Position numbers and translations under genes: made by a program
Assembly (NCBI GenBank): GCA_964489835.1
Contig: CAZBBC010000127.1
Location: forward strand, 1-13,225
Length of the DNA: 13,225 nucleotides
Direction of reading: 5' to 3'
Source: CAZBBC01 sp964489835
GTDB lineage: Bacteria; Calditrichota; Calditrichia; JAJRVZ01
The notes under the pieces: generated by a model
Told to the model about the DNA's origin: nothing
The model's database searches: none
Seen by the model: only the letters and a program-made list of their open reading frames with translations
Part shown: positions 5,892 to 13,063 of the stretch, in pieces
How positions within the stretch are numbered: the stretch's first letter is position 1
Layout of the letters: every line of letters begins with the position of its first letter

Positions 5892-7694
5892 ATGATAAAA
5901 CTGATTGGATTAATTTTAGCGATAGCCCTGACGTGCCAGGGAGCCTCGCTGTTGGTTGAGGCGGAGAGTTTTGAGAACCACGGCGGTTGGAAACTGGATA
6001 CACAGTTCATAGAGATCATGGGATCTCCCTACCTGTTGGCCCACGGACTTGGCATTCCGGTCGAAGATGCCACCACACCCATTGTGTTGCCAAGCGCTGG
6101 CCAATATCGTGTGTGGGTTAGCACAAAAGATTGGGTTGCCCGTTGGAAAGCTCCTGGGCAACCCGGCCGCTTCCAGATATTTATAAATGGTAATCCTTTG
6201 GCAGAAACTTTCGGGACACGGGGAGCGGAGTGGTTTTGGCACGATGGAGGAATTTTGGAACTCACCGAGCGGGAGGTGACACTCGCGCTGCACGACTTGA
6301 CCGGATTTGATGGGCGTTGTGACGCCATCTATTTCAGCACGAACCTGGATGAAAAACCACCGTCTGATAAAGATATCCTGCCGAAATGGCGGCGTGACCA
6401 GCTGGGGCTGCCTGATGATCCCGAGACCGAAGGGCCGTATGACCTGGTTGTTGTTGGAGGTGGATATGCGGGAACCTGTTCTGCGATCAGTGCCGCACGA
6501 ATGGGTTGCAAGGTAGCGCTAATCCAGGATCGGCCAGTACTCGGTGGAAATGGTTCTCAAGAAATCCGAGTATCTGCAAACCTGCGGCCATGGCTGATGA
6601 AGATTGGCAGATATCCCCATCTGGGTGAAATTGTGGAAGAATTGATTGACCACACACGCCACACCGAACCGGTCGGAACATTCGAGGAGGCCGACGCCAG
6701 ACGGCTGCACATTATCAAGTCAGAAAGATACATCGAGTTGTTCCTTAATCATTATGTCTACACTGTTGAGAAAGAGGGCGCGCTCATTAAGGCCGTGATC
6801 GCTTTGGATACTCGCACGAACGCCCATCGCCGTTTTACGGGTCGGTTATTTGCCGACTGTACAGGACACGGAACGGTTGGCGCTCTTGCAGGTGCAGATT
6901 ACGACATGACTGAGAAGGGCCATTCAGGTACAACAAATATGTGGACCTGGCGTCAATTAGAGAATCCTCAACAATTCCCCGATATCCCGTGGGCGTTGAA
7001 ACTTGAGATGAGTGACTTTCCTTATCCACCCCAGGAAGGCAGTAAATGGAACTGGCAAACCGGTTTCGACAAACATCCGATTAACGATCTGGAATATATT
7101 CGTGACTGGAATCTTCGGGCCATATTTGGTGCATGGAACACCATGAAAAATAAAAGCGGCGCAAAGGAACATCGAAATGCCCGACTCGAATGGGTGGCAT
7201 TCATCGCCGGACCCCGGGAATCACGAAGATTATTGGGTGACATCATACTTACCGAGCAGCATATCGTTTCGAACCACGAATTTCCCGATGGCCTGGTGCC
7301 CGCAGCCTGGTTTATTGACCTACATGGTCCGGATAAAAGATATGGAAAGAAGTATCCTGACGACCCGTTTATCGGTGACGGGCTCCGAGAAAGAGAATAT
7401 ATTAATCCTCCCTATCACGTGCCTTACCGCTGTTTATACAGTCGCAATGTGAGGAATCTATTGATGGCCGGACGCGATGTCTCAGTTACACATGAGGCAC
7501 ATGGTCTGATACGCGTGATGCAGACCGGCGGTATGATGGGCGAAATAGTCGGAAAGGCCGCTTCGATTTGTGTCCGCCACGACTGTATGCTGCGGGAAGT
7601 TTACGAAAAATATCTGGAAGAGCTGAAGGAGTTAGCAAAACTGCCGGGTCGCGCCAGAAGAAACAAAGTTACCGAAACACCAAGGTACGATTAA
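5892..7694 (+). CDS. Secreted FAD-dependent oxidoreductase with N-terminal carbohydrate-binding-like domain
   Basis: This is a 600-residue protein. Residues 1-18 form a Sec signal peptide (MIKLIGLILAIALTCQGA) without a proper lipobox. Residues 20-150 are beta-rich (VEAESFENHGGW near the start, AIYFSTN at the end), like the carbohydrate-binding or golvesin-type domain that precedes such enzymes. The FAD_oxidored domain (about 183-560) carries the Rossmann motif VVVGGGYAG (186-194), LGGNGS (217-222), DCTGHGTVGALAGADY (322-337) and the C-terminal flavin-contact block RNLLMAGRDVSVTHEAHG (521-538). Relatives, often labelled xanthan-lyase-like, occur in polysaccharide-degrading bacteria, but the substrate is unknown. 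The ATG is chosen because of an AGGA about eight bases upstream and the intact signal peptide. The gene is more GC-rich than its flanks and has no co-directional partner in the window. A flavoprotein exported unfolded by Sec would need FAD outside the cytoplasm, which is unusual. Confidence 0.85.
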   Translation: MIKLIGLILAIALTCQGASLLVEAESFENHGGWKLDTQFIEIMGSPYLLAHGLGIPVEDATTPIVLPSAGQYRVWVSTKDWVARWKAPGQPGRFQIFINGNPLAETFGTRGAEWFWHDGGILELTEREVTLALHDLTGFDGRCDAIYFSTNLDEKPPSDKDILPKWRRDQLGLPDDPETEGPYDLVVVGGGYAGTCSAISAARMGCKVALIQDRPVLGGNGSQEIRVSANLRPWLMKIGRYPHLGEIVEELIDHTRHTEPVGTFEEADARRLHIIKSERYIELFLNHYVYTVEKEGALIKAVIALDTRTNAHRRFTGRLFADCTGHGTVGALAGADYDMTEKGHSGTTNMWTWRQLENPQQFPDIPWALKLEMSDFPYPPQEGSKWNWQTGFDKHPINDLEYIRDWNLRAIFGAWNTMKNKSGAKEHRNARLEWVAFIAGPRESRRLLGDIILTEQHIVSNHEFPDGLVPAAWFIDLHGPDKRYGKKYPDDPFIGDGLREREYINPPYHVPYRCLYSRNVRNLLMAGRDVSVTHEAHGLIRVMQTGGMMGEIVGKAASICVRHDCMLREVYEKYLEELKELAKLPGRARRNKVTETPRYD

Positions 7695-7795
7695 ACGGTT
7701 GTAATATTGATAGTGATTTTGGCAATTATTCGCCTATAAGGTAAAATTTGCCCAATAAGTATAAAAAACCCTTAAGACATTATTATCCAATAATT

Positions 7796-8620
7796 TTAGA
7801 CATGTACTTTTGAATATCTATAGTTCTTGTGGAAATCTTTTATATCCTCATAAATTTCTTCTTTAGATTTATCCGAACCAAATAAGTTTATCATAAATCT
7901 GTTGAGCACTTCATAAAACATACCGTTATAAAACCAATCCGAAAGCAGACTATTACTAATCCATAATCCTTCAATCAGTTCATCTTCTTTTGTAAAATAG
8001 GACACCAATGTTTTTTCAGCATCTACAGAAATAACCAACCAATCAAAATCCAGAACGATGGTTTCTTTATCTATATTTAATGATTCAACCATATAACAAT
8101 TTGGAATTTGCTCCTTACCTGTCGACTCCACAATGACATTCAATCCTTTGGCTGCAGCATCTTCAAGTTTATATTTTATCATATCCAATTGCGCTGTTTC
8201 GCTATCCACTAATATGGCATGTTTCGCATTGTCAATCATTTCCAAAGCTTTCAGCCGTAATTGTTCTTTATTGTTAAAACGATAAATTTGATTGTCACCT
8301 GACTCAGATTTAAAATCCTTAAATACTTCGGAGACCATGTTTTTTTGTTTTTTTGCTTCTTTGATCCGAATCTCAATCAGTTGTTCAATTGGATTAGCGA
8401 TGTATTCCTTCGATTTCTTTCCTTCCAATAAAGATATCGCCCCTTTTTTAACTAAATTTTTAAGCGCAAGGTAAGTATGGGAATTTGATTTTCCGATCTC
8501 ACTGGCAATTTTATATCCTGTCAGCGGTGATTTTTTTAGCAAAAGATAATAAACACGGGCTTCTATTTTTGAAAATCCGATGTCTTCGATCAGTTTAATT
8601 CTTTGTGTATCATTCATCAT
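7796..8620 (-). CDS. TrmB-family transcriptional regulator
   Basis: This 274-residue cytoplasmic DNA-binding protein has a TrmB-type winged helix at about residues 8-78 (LIEDIGFSKIEARVYYLLLK, then the recognition region SNSHTYLALKNLVKKGAI). A charged linker helix, probably a dimerising coiled coil, spans about 80-105. The C-terminal part (about 112-250) resembles the TrmB effector domain, whose first strand and helix read YRFNNKEQLRLKALEMIDNAKHAILVDSE. TrmB proteins were described in archaea as sugar-responsive regulators; bacterial members are common but mostly unstudied. Here the effector is unknown. The start is MM with AAAGGAAA just upstream. A small gene lies 48 bases upstream on the same strand, and the pair shares a strong promoter with a perfect dyad, so autoregulation is likely. 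The coding sequence is very AT-rich compared with the convergent oxidoreductase gene, which suggests a different history. Confidence 0.82.
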   Translation of the reverse strand: MMNDTQRIKLIEDIGFSKIEARVYYLLLKKSPLTGYKIASEIGKSNSHTYLALKNLVKKGAISLLEGKKSKEYIANPIEQLIEIRIKEAKKQKNMVSEVFKDFKSESGDNQIYRFNNKEQLRLKALEMIDNAKHAILVDSETAQLDMIKYKLEDAAAKGLNVIVESTGKEQIPNCYMVESLNIDKETIVLDFDWLVISVDAEKTLVSYFTKEDELIEGLWISNSLLSDWFYNGMFYEVLNRFMINLFGSDKSKEEIYEDIKDFHKNYRYSKVHV

Positions 8621-8668
8621 TGTTTCCTTTGGTCAAACAGGGTAATAACAAAAATAACCACAACGGCG

Positions 8669-8851
8669 TTAATTTTCATCTATATAATACCGTTTAGTTA
8701 AATTTTTGCCATTGTATTTTATAATAAGAATAGTATCATCTAAAAATTCGAATCGCACCCTTATTTCCTTCTTGTTTTGATACAATACACTTTCTTTCAA
8801 TTTTAAATGGTTGAATAGATTTTCGGCATTTTCTCTGGTTATCGATTTCAT
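8669..8851 (-). CDS. Small hypothetical protein cotranscribed with the TrmB-type regulator
   Basis: This is a 60-residue reading frame from an ATG at 8851, beginning MKSITRENAENLFNHL and ending KRYYIDEN. It has a short N-terminal helix, then a charged, strand-rich part (EIRVRFEFLDDTILIIKYNG). There is no signal peptide, cysteine or recognised motif. The frame can be extended to a TTG at 8938, but that codon lies inside the -35 box of the promoter, so the shorter form is preferred. No good ribosome binding site precedes the ATG; a TTG two codons upstream is an alternative start. Its position between a strong promoter and a regulator gene, with 48 bases to the regulator, supports a real gene. 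It could be an effector-coupled partner or a leader peptide, but I do not recognise it. Confidence 0.5.
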   Translation of the reverse strand: MKSITRENAENLFNHLKLKESVLYQNKKEIRVRFEFLDDTILIIKYNGKNLTKRYYIDEN

Positions 8852-8892
8852 AATCAAATCATTTCTAAAAATATTGCCCTTAAATCCTTTAG

Positions 8893-8910
8893 TACTACTA
8901 TTTAGTAGTA
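8893..8910. promoter_or_regulatory. Perfect dyad operator at the TrmB-cassette promoter
   Basis: TACTACTA-TT-TAGTAGTA is a perfect 8+8 inverted repeat with a two-base centre. It abuts the -10 box of the minus-strand promoter, and its centre falls at the expected transcription start. This is the classic place for a repressor that blocks initiation. The nearest candidate binder is the TrmB-family protein two genes downstream. The dyad is seen directly; the binder is inferred. In RNA only part of it would be transcribed, so a hairpin role is less likely. Confidence 0.6.
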
Positions 8911-8938
8911 AAATAAAAACAGCATTTAAAAATGTCAA
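8910..8938 (-). promoter_or_regulatory. Sigma70-type promoter of the small gene and TrmB regulator
   Basis: On the minus strand a consensus -35 TTGACA (8938-8933), a 17-base spacer and a -10 TATTTT (8915-8910, four of six consensus positions) are followed by the dyad operator. The start would be near 8903, giving a leader of about 50 bases before the ATG at 8851. The spacer and upstream region are rich in A and T runs. This is the clearest promoter in the window. Confidence 0.65.
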
Positions 8939-8960
8939 GACTTTTTTTATTTTTTATTTT

Positions 8961-9090
8961 GGTTATTGGAGTTTATTTCGGATTTCGGATTTACAACTAG
9001 TTGTCAGTGGGTGGATTTCACAACGATTAATAATATAGAAGTTTGGAATTTAGGTGATTCGAATTTGTTTCGGATTTCGCGCTTAGAATT
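8961..9090. repeat. GGATTTCGGATTT word repeat, copy 3
   Basis: Words of the form TCGGATTTCGGATTT, GGAATTTAGGTGATTCGAATTT and TTTCGGATTTCGCGC follow each other irregularly. A perfect 12-base palindrome ACAACTAGTTGT (8993-9004) lies inside, upstream of the TrmB-cassette promoter and downstream of the envelope-protein gene. No coding function is seen. The stretch separates the TrmB cassette from that gene. Confidence 0.55.
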
Positions 9091-9126
9091 AGTCTGATCA
9101 GTCATAAATAACCTTTTCATTTTCAC

Positions 9127-10515
9127 TCAAAATCCGACAACATCCCCCACCCCGCTGCGAAGTGCGAACCACGTAAATCCTAAGAACGGGTCATCCTGCT
9201 TCCTTGTATAGTTCACCTCCCCTATCTTAAGCGAACCCGATTTATCCGGCACATTGGTCCCGCGGATCTTTAAGGTGTTGCCAATGAACGAAGTGATACC
9301 ATCGAAAAAGCCCTTATCGCTTCCCGTATATTTGTTAATTACTGCAAAGTTCAGGTCATCGTAGACAATCCGCACATTACCGCTGGCGCGTCCGGAATCA
9401 ATATTGATCGCAAATGTTGCCGCCTGAAGAACTCCCCCTTTGATGCTTATTTGTTCGGCTGTCTCAAGGAATGGATTGAGCGCGCTTAGATCCATTCTAC
9501 TCAGCGAACCAGAGTATTGGAACGAGAACTTAGGCGATGTGCAAGGAATTGACATTCGCACATTCATCGTCCCGGCCTTCATGAAATTCCCCTGTACGTA
9601 AATAACTAAAGCGGCACCAGAATCGCCCTGATTGGTAATTCCTTCTGCCAACACCTGCATGCTATCAAACGTTATCAGGGCCGGCTTCGAGCCGACACCA
9701 AACCTCTCACCGTAATTCAGCCGTCCGTTCATGATACTCAGGCTATCGACCTGCAGGGTTCCCTTTATCGAAGAAAGAATCTCGTTCGGCATAAGGGGAC
9801 TTGAAGTTTCTTCGCTGTTGGGCTTGTCCTTGTTAACCAGAACGTCGAGGAATGCTTCATGGATTTTGGCGGAACGGGTACGGTAAATCTTCCCTTGCAG
9901 CAGTTCGAGACCTGCAAAACCCATTACTCTGGCATATGAAACAATAAGGCGAAACCGAGTCTTTCTAAATTCGCTTCCTGCAAAAAATTGCTCATCATCG
10001 CTTAAAGGATGAAAAGTCAAGGTATCAACTACTATCTCTGAATCCGGCACTGATACACGCAGTAGTCTGCAACGAAGTTTATACTGTGCCTGCGGGAAGT
10101 TCAGCTCGATATCTTGTGCATCTACAACTGTGCTTGCAAAGTCATCAGGTGCAAGACTTCCTCCCCACAGAAGCTGTATCCAGCCGATTCCGCGCATGGA
10201 GAACGGACCTATATTGCCCGAGAATGTGCTATCGACTGCATTCAGTGTAACGGAGTCAAATCCAAAGCGGTTCTTTAAGACACTGTAATTCATATTGCCG
10301 ATGCGTATTGCGTAAGCGGGATACGCCTCAGCAAAAGCCCTTGTAATCCTGGGTTTGATGAATCTGTTCACAAGGGGATCAGGGAAAATCAGGAGAGCCA
10401 GTATGCAGACGAGACCTATTGCTCCTATGGCTAAGCCCGCATATGACACTATCTTCAGCGGCGACAGCTTTCGTTGGTCAGTTGGTGGATACTTATTTTG
10501 CATATGCTCTATCAT
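9127..10515 (-). CDS. DUF748/AsmA-like membrane-anchored envelope protein
   Basis: This is a 462-residue protein. A cytoplasmic N-terminus with basic residues leads into one transmembrane helix (about 21-45), and the rest should lie in the periplasm. After the helix, the segment FIKPRITRAFAEAYPAYAIRIGN (about 52-74) followed by LKNRFGFDSVTL is typical of DUF748/AsmA-like proteins, as are the long beta-rich middle and the end block beginning KIGEVNYTRK and finishing GFTWFALRSGVGDVVGF. AsmA-like proteins act in outer-membrane biogenesis and possibly in phospholipid transfer between the two membranes. At 462 residues it is much shorter than the large TamB or YdbH members. The first ATG (10515) is chosen; ATG at residue 5 is also possible and neither has a strong ribosome binding site. 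An insertion-sequence relic ends 25 bases upstream and may have altered its promoter. Family assignment is by pattern only, and the function is inferred. Confidence 0.6.
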   Translation of the reverse strand: MIEHMQNKYPPTDQRKLSPLKIVSYAGLAIGAIGLVCILALLIFPDPLVNRFIKPRITRAFAEAYPAYAIRIGNMNYSVLKNRFGFDSVTLNAVDSTFSGNIGPFSMRGIGWIQLLWGGSLAPDDFASTVVDAQDIELNFPQAQYKLRCRLLRVSVPDSEIVVDTLTFHPLSDDEQFFAGSEFRKTRFRLIVSYARVMGFAGLELLQGKIYRTRSAKIHEAFLDVLVNKDKPNSEETSSPLMPNEILSSIKGTLQVDSLSIMNGRLNYGERFGVGSKPALITFDSMQVLAEGITNQGDSGAALVIYVQGNFMKAGTMNVRMSIPCTSPKFSFQYSGSLSRMDLSALNPFLETAEQISIKGGVLQAATFAINIDSGRASGNVRIVYDDLNFAVINKYTGSDKGFFDGITSFIGNTLKIRGTNVPDKSGSLKIGEVNYTRKQDDPFLGFTWFALRSGVGDVVGF

Positions 10516-10540
10516 CTTAATTTCTTTGTTACGATCGCAG

Positions 10541-10561
10541 TGTAATACATCTGACCCTGCC
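10541..10561 (-). repeat. Probable IS481-type terminal repeat
   Basis: TGTAATACATCTGACCCTGC reads inward from an outer TGT, the usual form of an IS481-family end. It lies eight bases beyond the stop codon of the transposase remnant at 10570-10650, where the right end of such an element should be. The matching left end is not seen in the window. Confidence 0.45.
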
Positions 10562-10569
10562 GGATAAAA

Positions 10570-10650
10570 TCATCCATTTATTAAGAGAGACCTTAACTTT
10601 TCATAAGGTGTTTTGCCCTCAAATGATCCATGCGGTCTGTGTAAGTTATG
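10570..10650 (-). pseudogene. IS481-type transposase remnant (C-terminal tail only)
   Basis: Only the last 26 codons remain, on the minus strand, ending in TGA. The peptide HRPHGSFEGKTPYEKL within it is the characteristic tail of the integrase-core (rve) domain of IS481/IS3-type transposases, where HRPHxSLxGxTP follows the last catalytic region. An in-frame TGA (10651-10653) stands directly upstream and beyond it no transposase sequence can be recognised. The catalytic DDE residues and the helix-turn-helix are absent, so the element is dead. A probable terminal repeat follows the stop codon. Confidence 0.75.
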
Positions 10651-10840
10651 TCAAATGATAATTAGATATAAACTTTAAAGCAATATATATTTTTGATGCA
10701 GTAATTTGAAACTAGAAAATAATATTTGATCCGGTTTAGACAACCGCGTGTGTTGATATATATATCCGTTTGCTAACCATCGAAAACACCTGATATCATT
10801 GGATTCAGAAGATCCAGAGAATTTATCATGATTATGTGAG

Positions 10841-10883
10841 TTTCTCCGATGTGGCAATTAAGTGGCAATCTGCAAAAATGGCA
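10841..10883. repeat. 43-bp direct repeat, copy A (IS21-end-like)
   Basis: TTTCTCCGAT leads into GTGGCAATTAAGTGGCAAT (10851-10869) and then a third, weaker unit ending AATGGCA. It is 38/43 identical to 12888-12930 in the same orientation. The repeated GTGGCAAT units with about 11-base periodicity resemble the multiple transposase-binding sites at the ends of IS21-family elements. That origin is inferred. Confidence 0.65.
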
Positions 10884-10940
10884 TATCGAAAATATGGGGA
10901 TCAAATTTAAAATCCTGAAATTTCTCACTTAACAATCATT

Positions 10941-12584
10941 TTATTTTTCTCCACTAAGGACTTCGGCGATGTTAAAGGAATGGTCCAGTATGCGACGGTA
11001 GGAATTCAATAAATCCATATAAACCAGACTCATCATCGGACTTGTCTCTGCGGCTGCCAGACGATTTAAATGGCTTGACCGAAAATTTTTAATTTTGCGA
11101 CGTATCGCTGAGTTTTCAGTCATCGCTTTGCTTAGAATATCTTCATTCCGATCCCGAACCGCATGGTAAATAAAATCAAGATATTCTGTCACTGAATCAT
11201 GTAAAGACAGGATCTCCCCACGTCCCTGTTCGCTCAGACCCACGTTGTGTTTTTTCATTCGGATTAAAATTTTCAGGGTATTAACTACATAGTCACTCAG
11301 AGATTCATATTCATCAGCCAGGCGTAATTGTTTACGCGCTTCATCAGAGATATTCTGAGGGGCTGTGCCCTTCAACAATTTACTGATAAATTCAACCACT
11401 TCTTTCTGGATTAAATCAAGGACCTGCTCGCGATGAAAAATTTGCTTTTCAATTGATTCGTTATTACTGGTTTTAGGTAAAAATGTTCTTAACCAGTCAA
11501 ACATTTTTTGAACACTTTTTGCCATCCTCAGAATCTCATCATAGGATTGCTGGATAGCAATAATAGGTGTTTCAATCATGCGGACATCCAGATAGGTCAG
11601 GTGTGATTGTTCTTCATGATCCCTGGTTGGCACCAGGAAAGTTACAAAACGACCAAGCGGTTGAACAAACCAGATAAACAGGCTGACAATTAAAATGTTA
11701 AAACCACTATGGGCAAAGGCAATTCTGCTGGAAATATCAATATTATCGGATAAAATATTATTCAGAAATTCCAAATAGTGATAAAAAAATGGGATAAGTA
11801 GTAAAACACCAAAAACTTTAATCGATATATGAGCAAATGCGGATCGTTTGGCATTGGTCGATGCCCCAAGTGATGCCAGATAAGCGGTTATTGTCGTCCC
11901 AATATTTTCACCCAACACCAATGCAACGGCTGTATCATAACCAATGATGCCGGTTTTTGCCAGAGTAATAGTTATCGCCACCGTAGCTGACGATGACTGG
12001 ATCACCGCCGTGACTAAAGCTCCCACCCCTATACATTTTATCAGACCAAAATAATTTGTAGGGACAAACTGAGACATAAGCCCCAGTATTTTTTCATTAT
12101 CCCGTAGTGGCAGTAATCCTTCCTTCATAATTTCTAGCCCGAAAAACACCATTCCCAGGCCGACAAGCATCATCGCGGTATAGCGTATACGGTCATTCTT
12201 TGCAAACAGATAAAAAAAGGCGGAAATACCGAGTATCGGTAGGCCATAATCGGCAATTTTTAAGGCGATCAGCCAGGCAGTTATCGTTGTTCCGATATCC
12301 GCACCCATGATTACACCAATACTCTGTCTGAGCGTCATGATCCCGGCATTAACCATACCGACAACCATTACTGTTGTAACCGAACTCGATTGAATCAGAC
12401 CAGTGACTGTCGCGCCCACGCCACAGGCGACAAAACGGTTATCAGTGACCGTGTTGATCAATTTTCGGAGTTTATCACCGGCGACTGCCTGCATCCCATC
12501 GGACATATTTTTCATACCGATCAGAAACAGTCCGAGGCCAGCAATAACGGCAACAATGATTGAAATGATTTCAACGAAAGTCAA
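10941..12584 (-). CDS. Na+/phosphate cotransporter-like membrane protein with PhoU-like C-terminal domain
   Basis: This 547-residue protein belongs to the Na/Pi cotransporter II-related family (NptA/YjbB type), which moves phosphate across the inner membrane with sodium. Two inverted membrane repeats carry the hallmark QSSS motifs: GLIQSSSVTT (Q65-S68) with GADIGTTIT after it (94-102), and AVIQSSSATV (Q196-S199) with GENIGTTIT (225-233). Hydrophobic helices run to about residue 318. The remainder (about 340-545) is a charged helical PhoU-like domain, thought to sense or gate transport. Full length is typical. The predicted start is TTG at 12584, with AAGGAAA about ten bases upstream; the next in-frame ATG (residue 24) would cut the first membrane helix. 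The gene stands alone, flanked by two copies of a 43-base repeat. No Pst or Pho regulatory gene is nearby, so import versus export is open. Confidence 0.88.
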   Translation of the reverse strand: MTFVEIISIIVAVIAGLGLFLIGMKNMSDGMQAVAGDKLRKLINTVTDNRFVACGVGATVTGLIQSSSVTTVMVVGMVNAGIMTLRQSIGVIMGADIGTTITAWLIALKIADYGLPILGISAFFYLFAKNDRIRYTAMMLVGLGMVFFGLEIMKEGLLPLRDNEKILGLMSQFVPTNYFGLIKCIGVGALVTAVIQSSSATVAITITLAKTGIIGYDTAVALVLGENIGTTITAYLASLGASTNAKRSAFAHISIKVFGVLLLIPFFYHYLEFLNNILSDNIDISSRIAFAHSGFNILIVSLFIWFVQPLGRFVTFLVPTRDHEEQSHLTYLDVRMIETPIIAIQQSYDEILRMAKSVQKMFDWLRTFLPKTSNNESIEKQIFHREQVLDLIQKEVVEFISKLLKGTAPQNISDEARKQLRLADEYESLSDYVVNTLKILIRMKKHNVGLSEQGRGEILSLHDSVTEYLDFIYHAVRDRNEDILSKAMTENSAIRRKIKNFRSSHLNRLAAAETSPMMSLVYMDLLNSYRRILDHSFNIAEVLSGEK

Positions 12585-12887
12585 TTAATTAATTTCCTTT
12601 TTTCGGATAGGAGTGGGATAAACAGGTTAAGATAAATATACAATATTAAAAGATCTTGAAACAATAGGGTAAGTGGATGTTTTGTAAAAAAAGGTAAATT
12701 ATTTTTTAAGCAACGGATTTTCAGTCCTAACATTTTAATATACACATTCAACTTAAGAAAATATAAGTCTTATACATTCGCTGAATCAAACCGCGTATTT
12801 CGTACGAAAACTTCACTCTCATATCTGCGGAAACATTTGAAATGATTGGGATTTTAAGCTAGGTTAAAATTATCCCAAATTTGACAT

Positions 12888-12930
12888 TTTCTTCGAAGTG
12901 GCAATTAAGTGGCAATTTACAATAATGGCA
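12888..12930. repeat. 43-bp direct repeat, copy B (IS21-end-like)
   Basis: TTTCTTCGAA leads into GTGGCAATTAAGTGGCAAT (12898-12916) and then TTACAATAATGGCA. It differs from copy A (10841-10883) at five of 43 positions, has the same orientation, and the two copies bracket the phosphate-transporter gene. Similarity continues weakly downstream (AAAAT followed by GGGGAT in both). Confidence 0.65.
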
Positions 12931-13063
12931 GTAAAATTTAGGGGATTTTTTATAGATTTGTGATAATTAAGCCTGCTGAGATTAATCATTATGGGCGATC
13001 ATTTATCAACAATTTAGCAAGATCCAAATCCTCAAAGTACAAATTGGAAATTGAGTCAGTGCG

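Larger units (their letters stand above)
10516..10940. other. Spacer with insertion-sequence debris
   Basis: This 425-base stretch has no intact gene. It contains the IS481-type end and transposase tail (10541-10650), AT-rich sequence without clear features (about 10655-10840) and one copy of a 43-base direct repeat (10841-10883). A minus-strand frame of 60 codons at 10675-10857 shows no motif and no ribosome binding site; I do not regard it as a gene. Confidence 0.6.

Noticed and set aside
7695..7795. GGCAA...TTGCC pair between the convergent genes as a bidirectional terminator.
   Set aside because: The stem is only five base pairs with a loop of more than 20 bases and no fitting T-run.
7796..8620. 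TrmB-family gene as evidence that the window is archaeal or that the gene came from archaea.
   Set aside because: TrmB-type regulators are also common in bacteria, and the promoter, ribosome binding sites and all other genes are bacterial.
8852..8938. Longer 89-residue form of the small gene upstream of the TrmB regulator.
   Set aside because: Its start would be a TTG inside the -35 box and it would span the operator, so it could not be made from the visible promoter.
10675..10857. 60-codon minus-strand frame upstream of the IS relic.
   Set aside because: No ribosome binding site, no motif, unusual composition; it overlaps the direct repeat and looks like chance.
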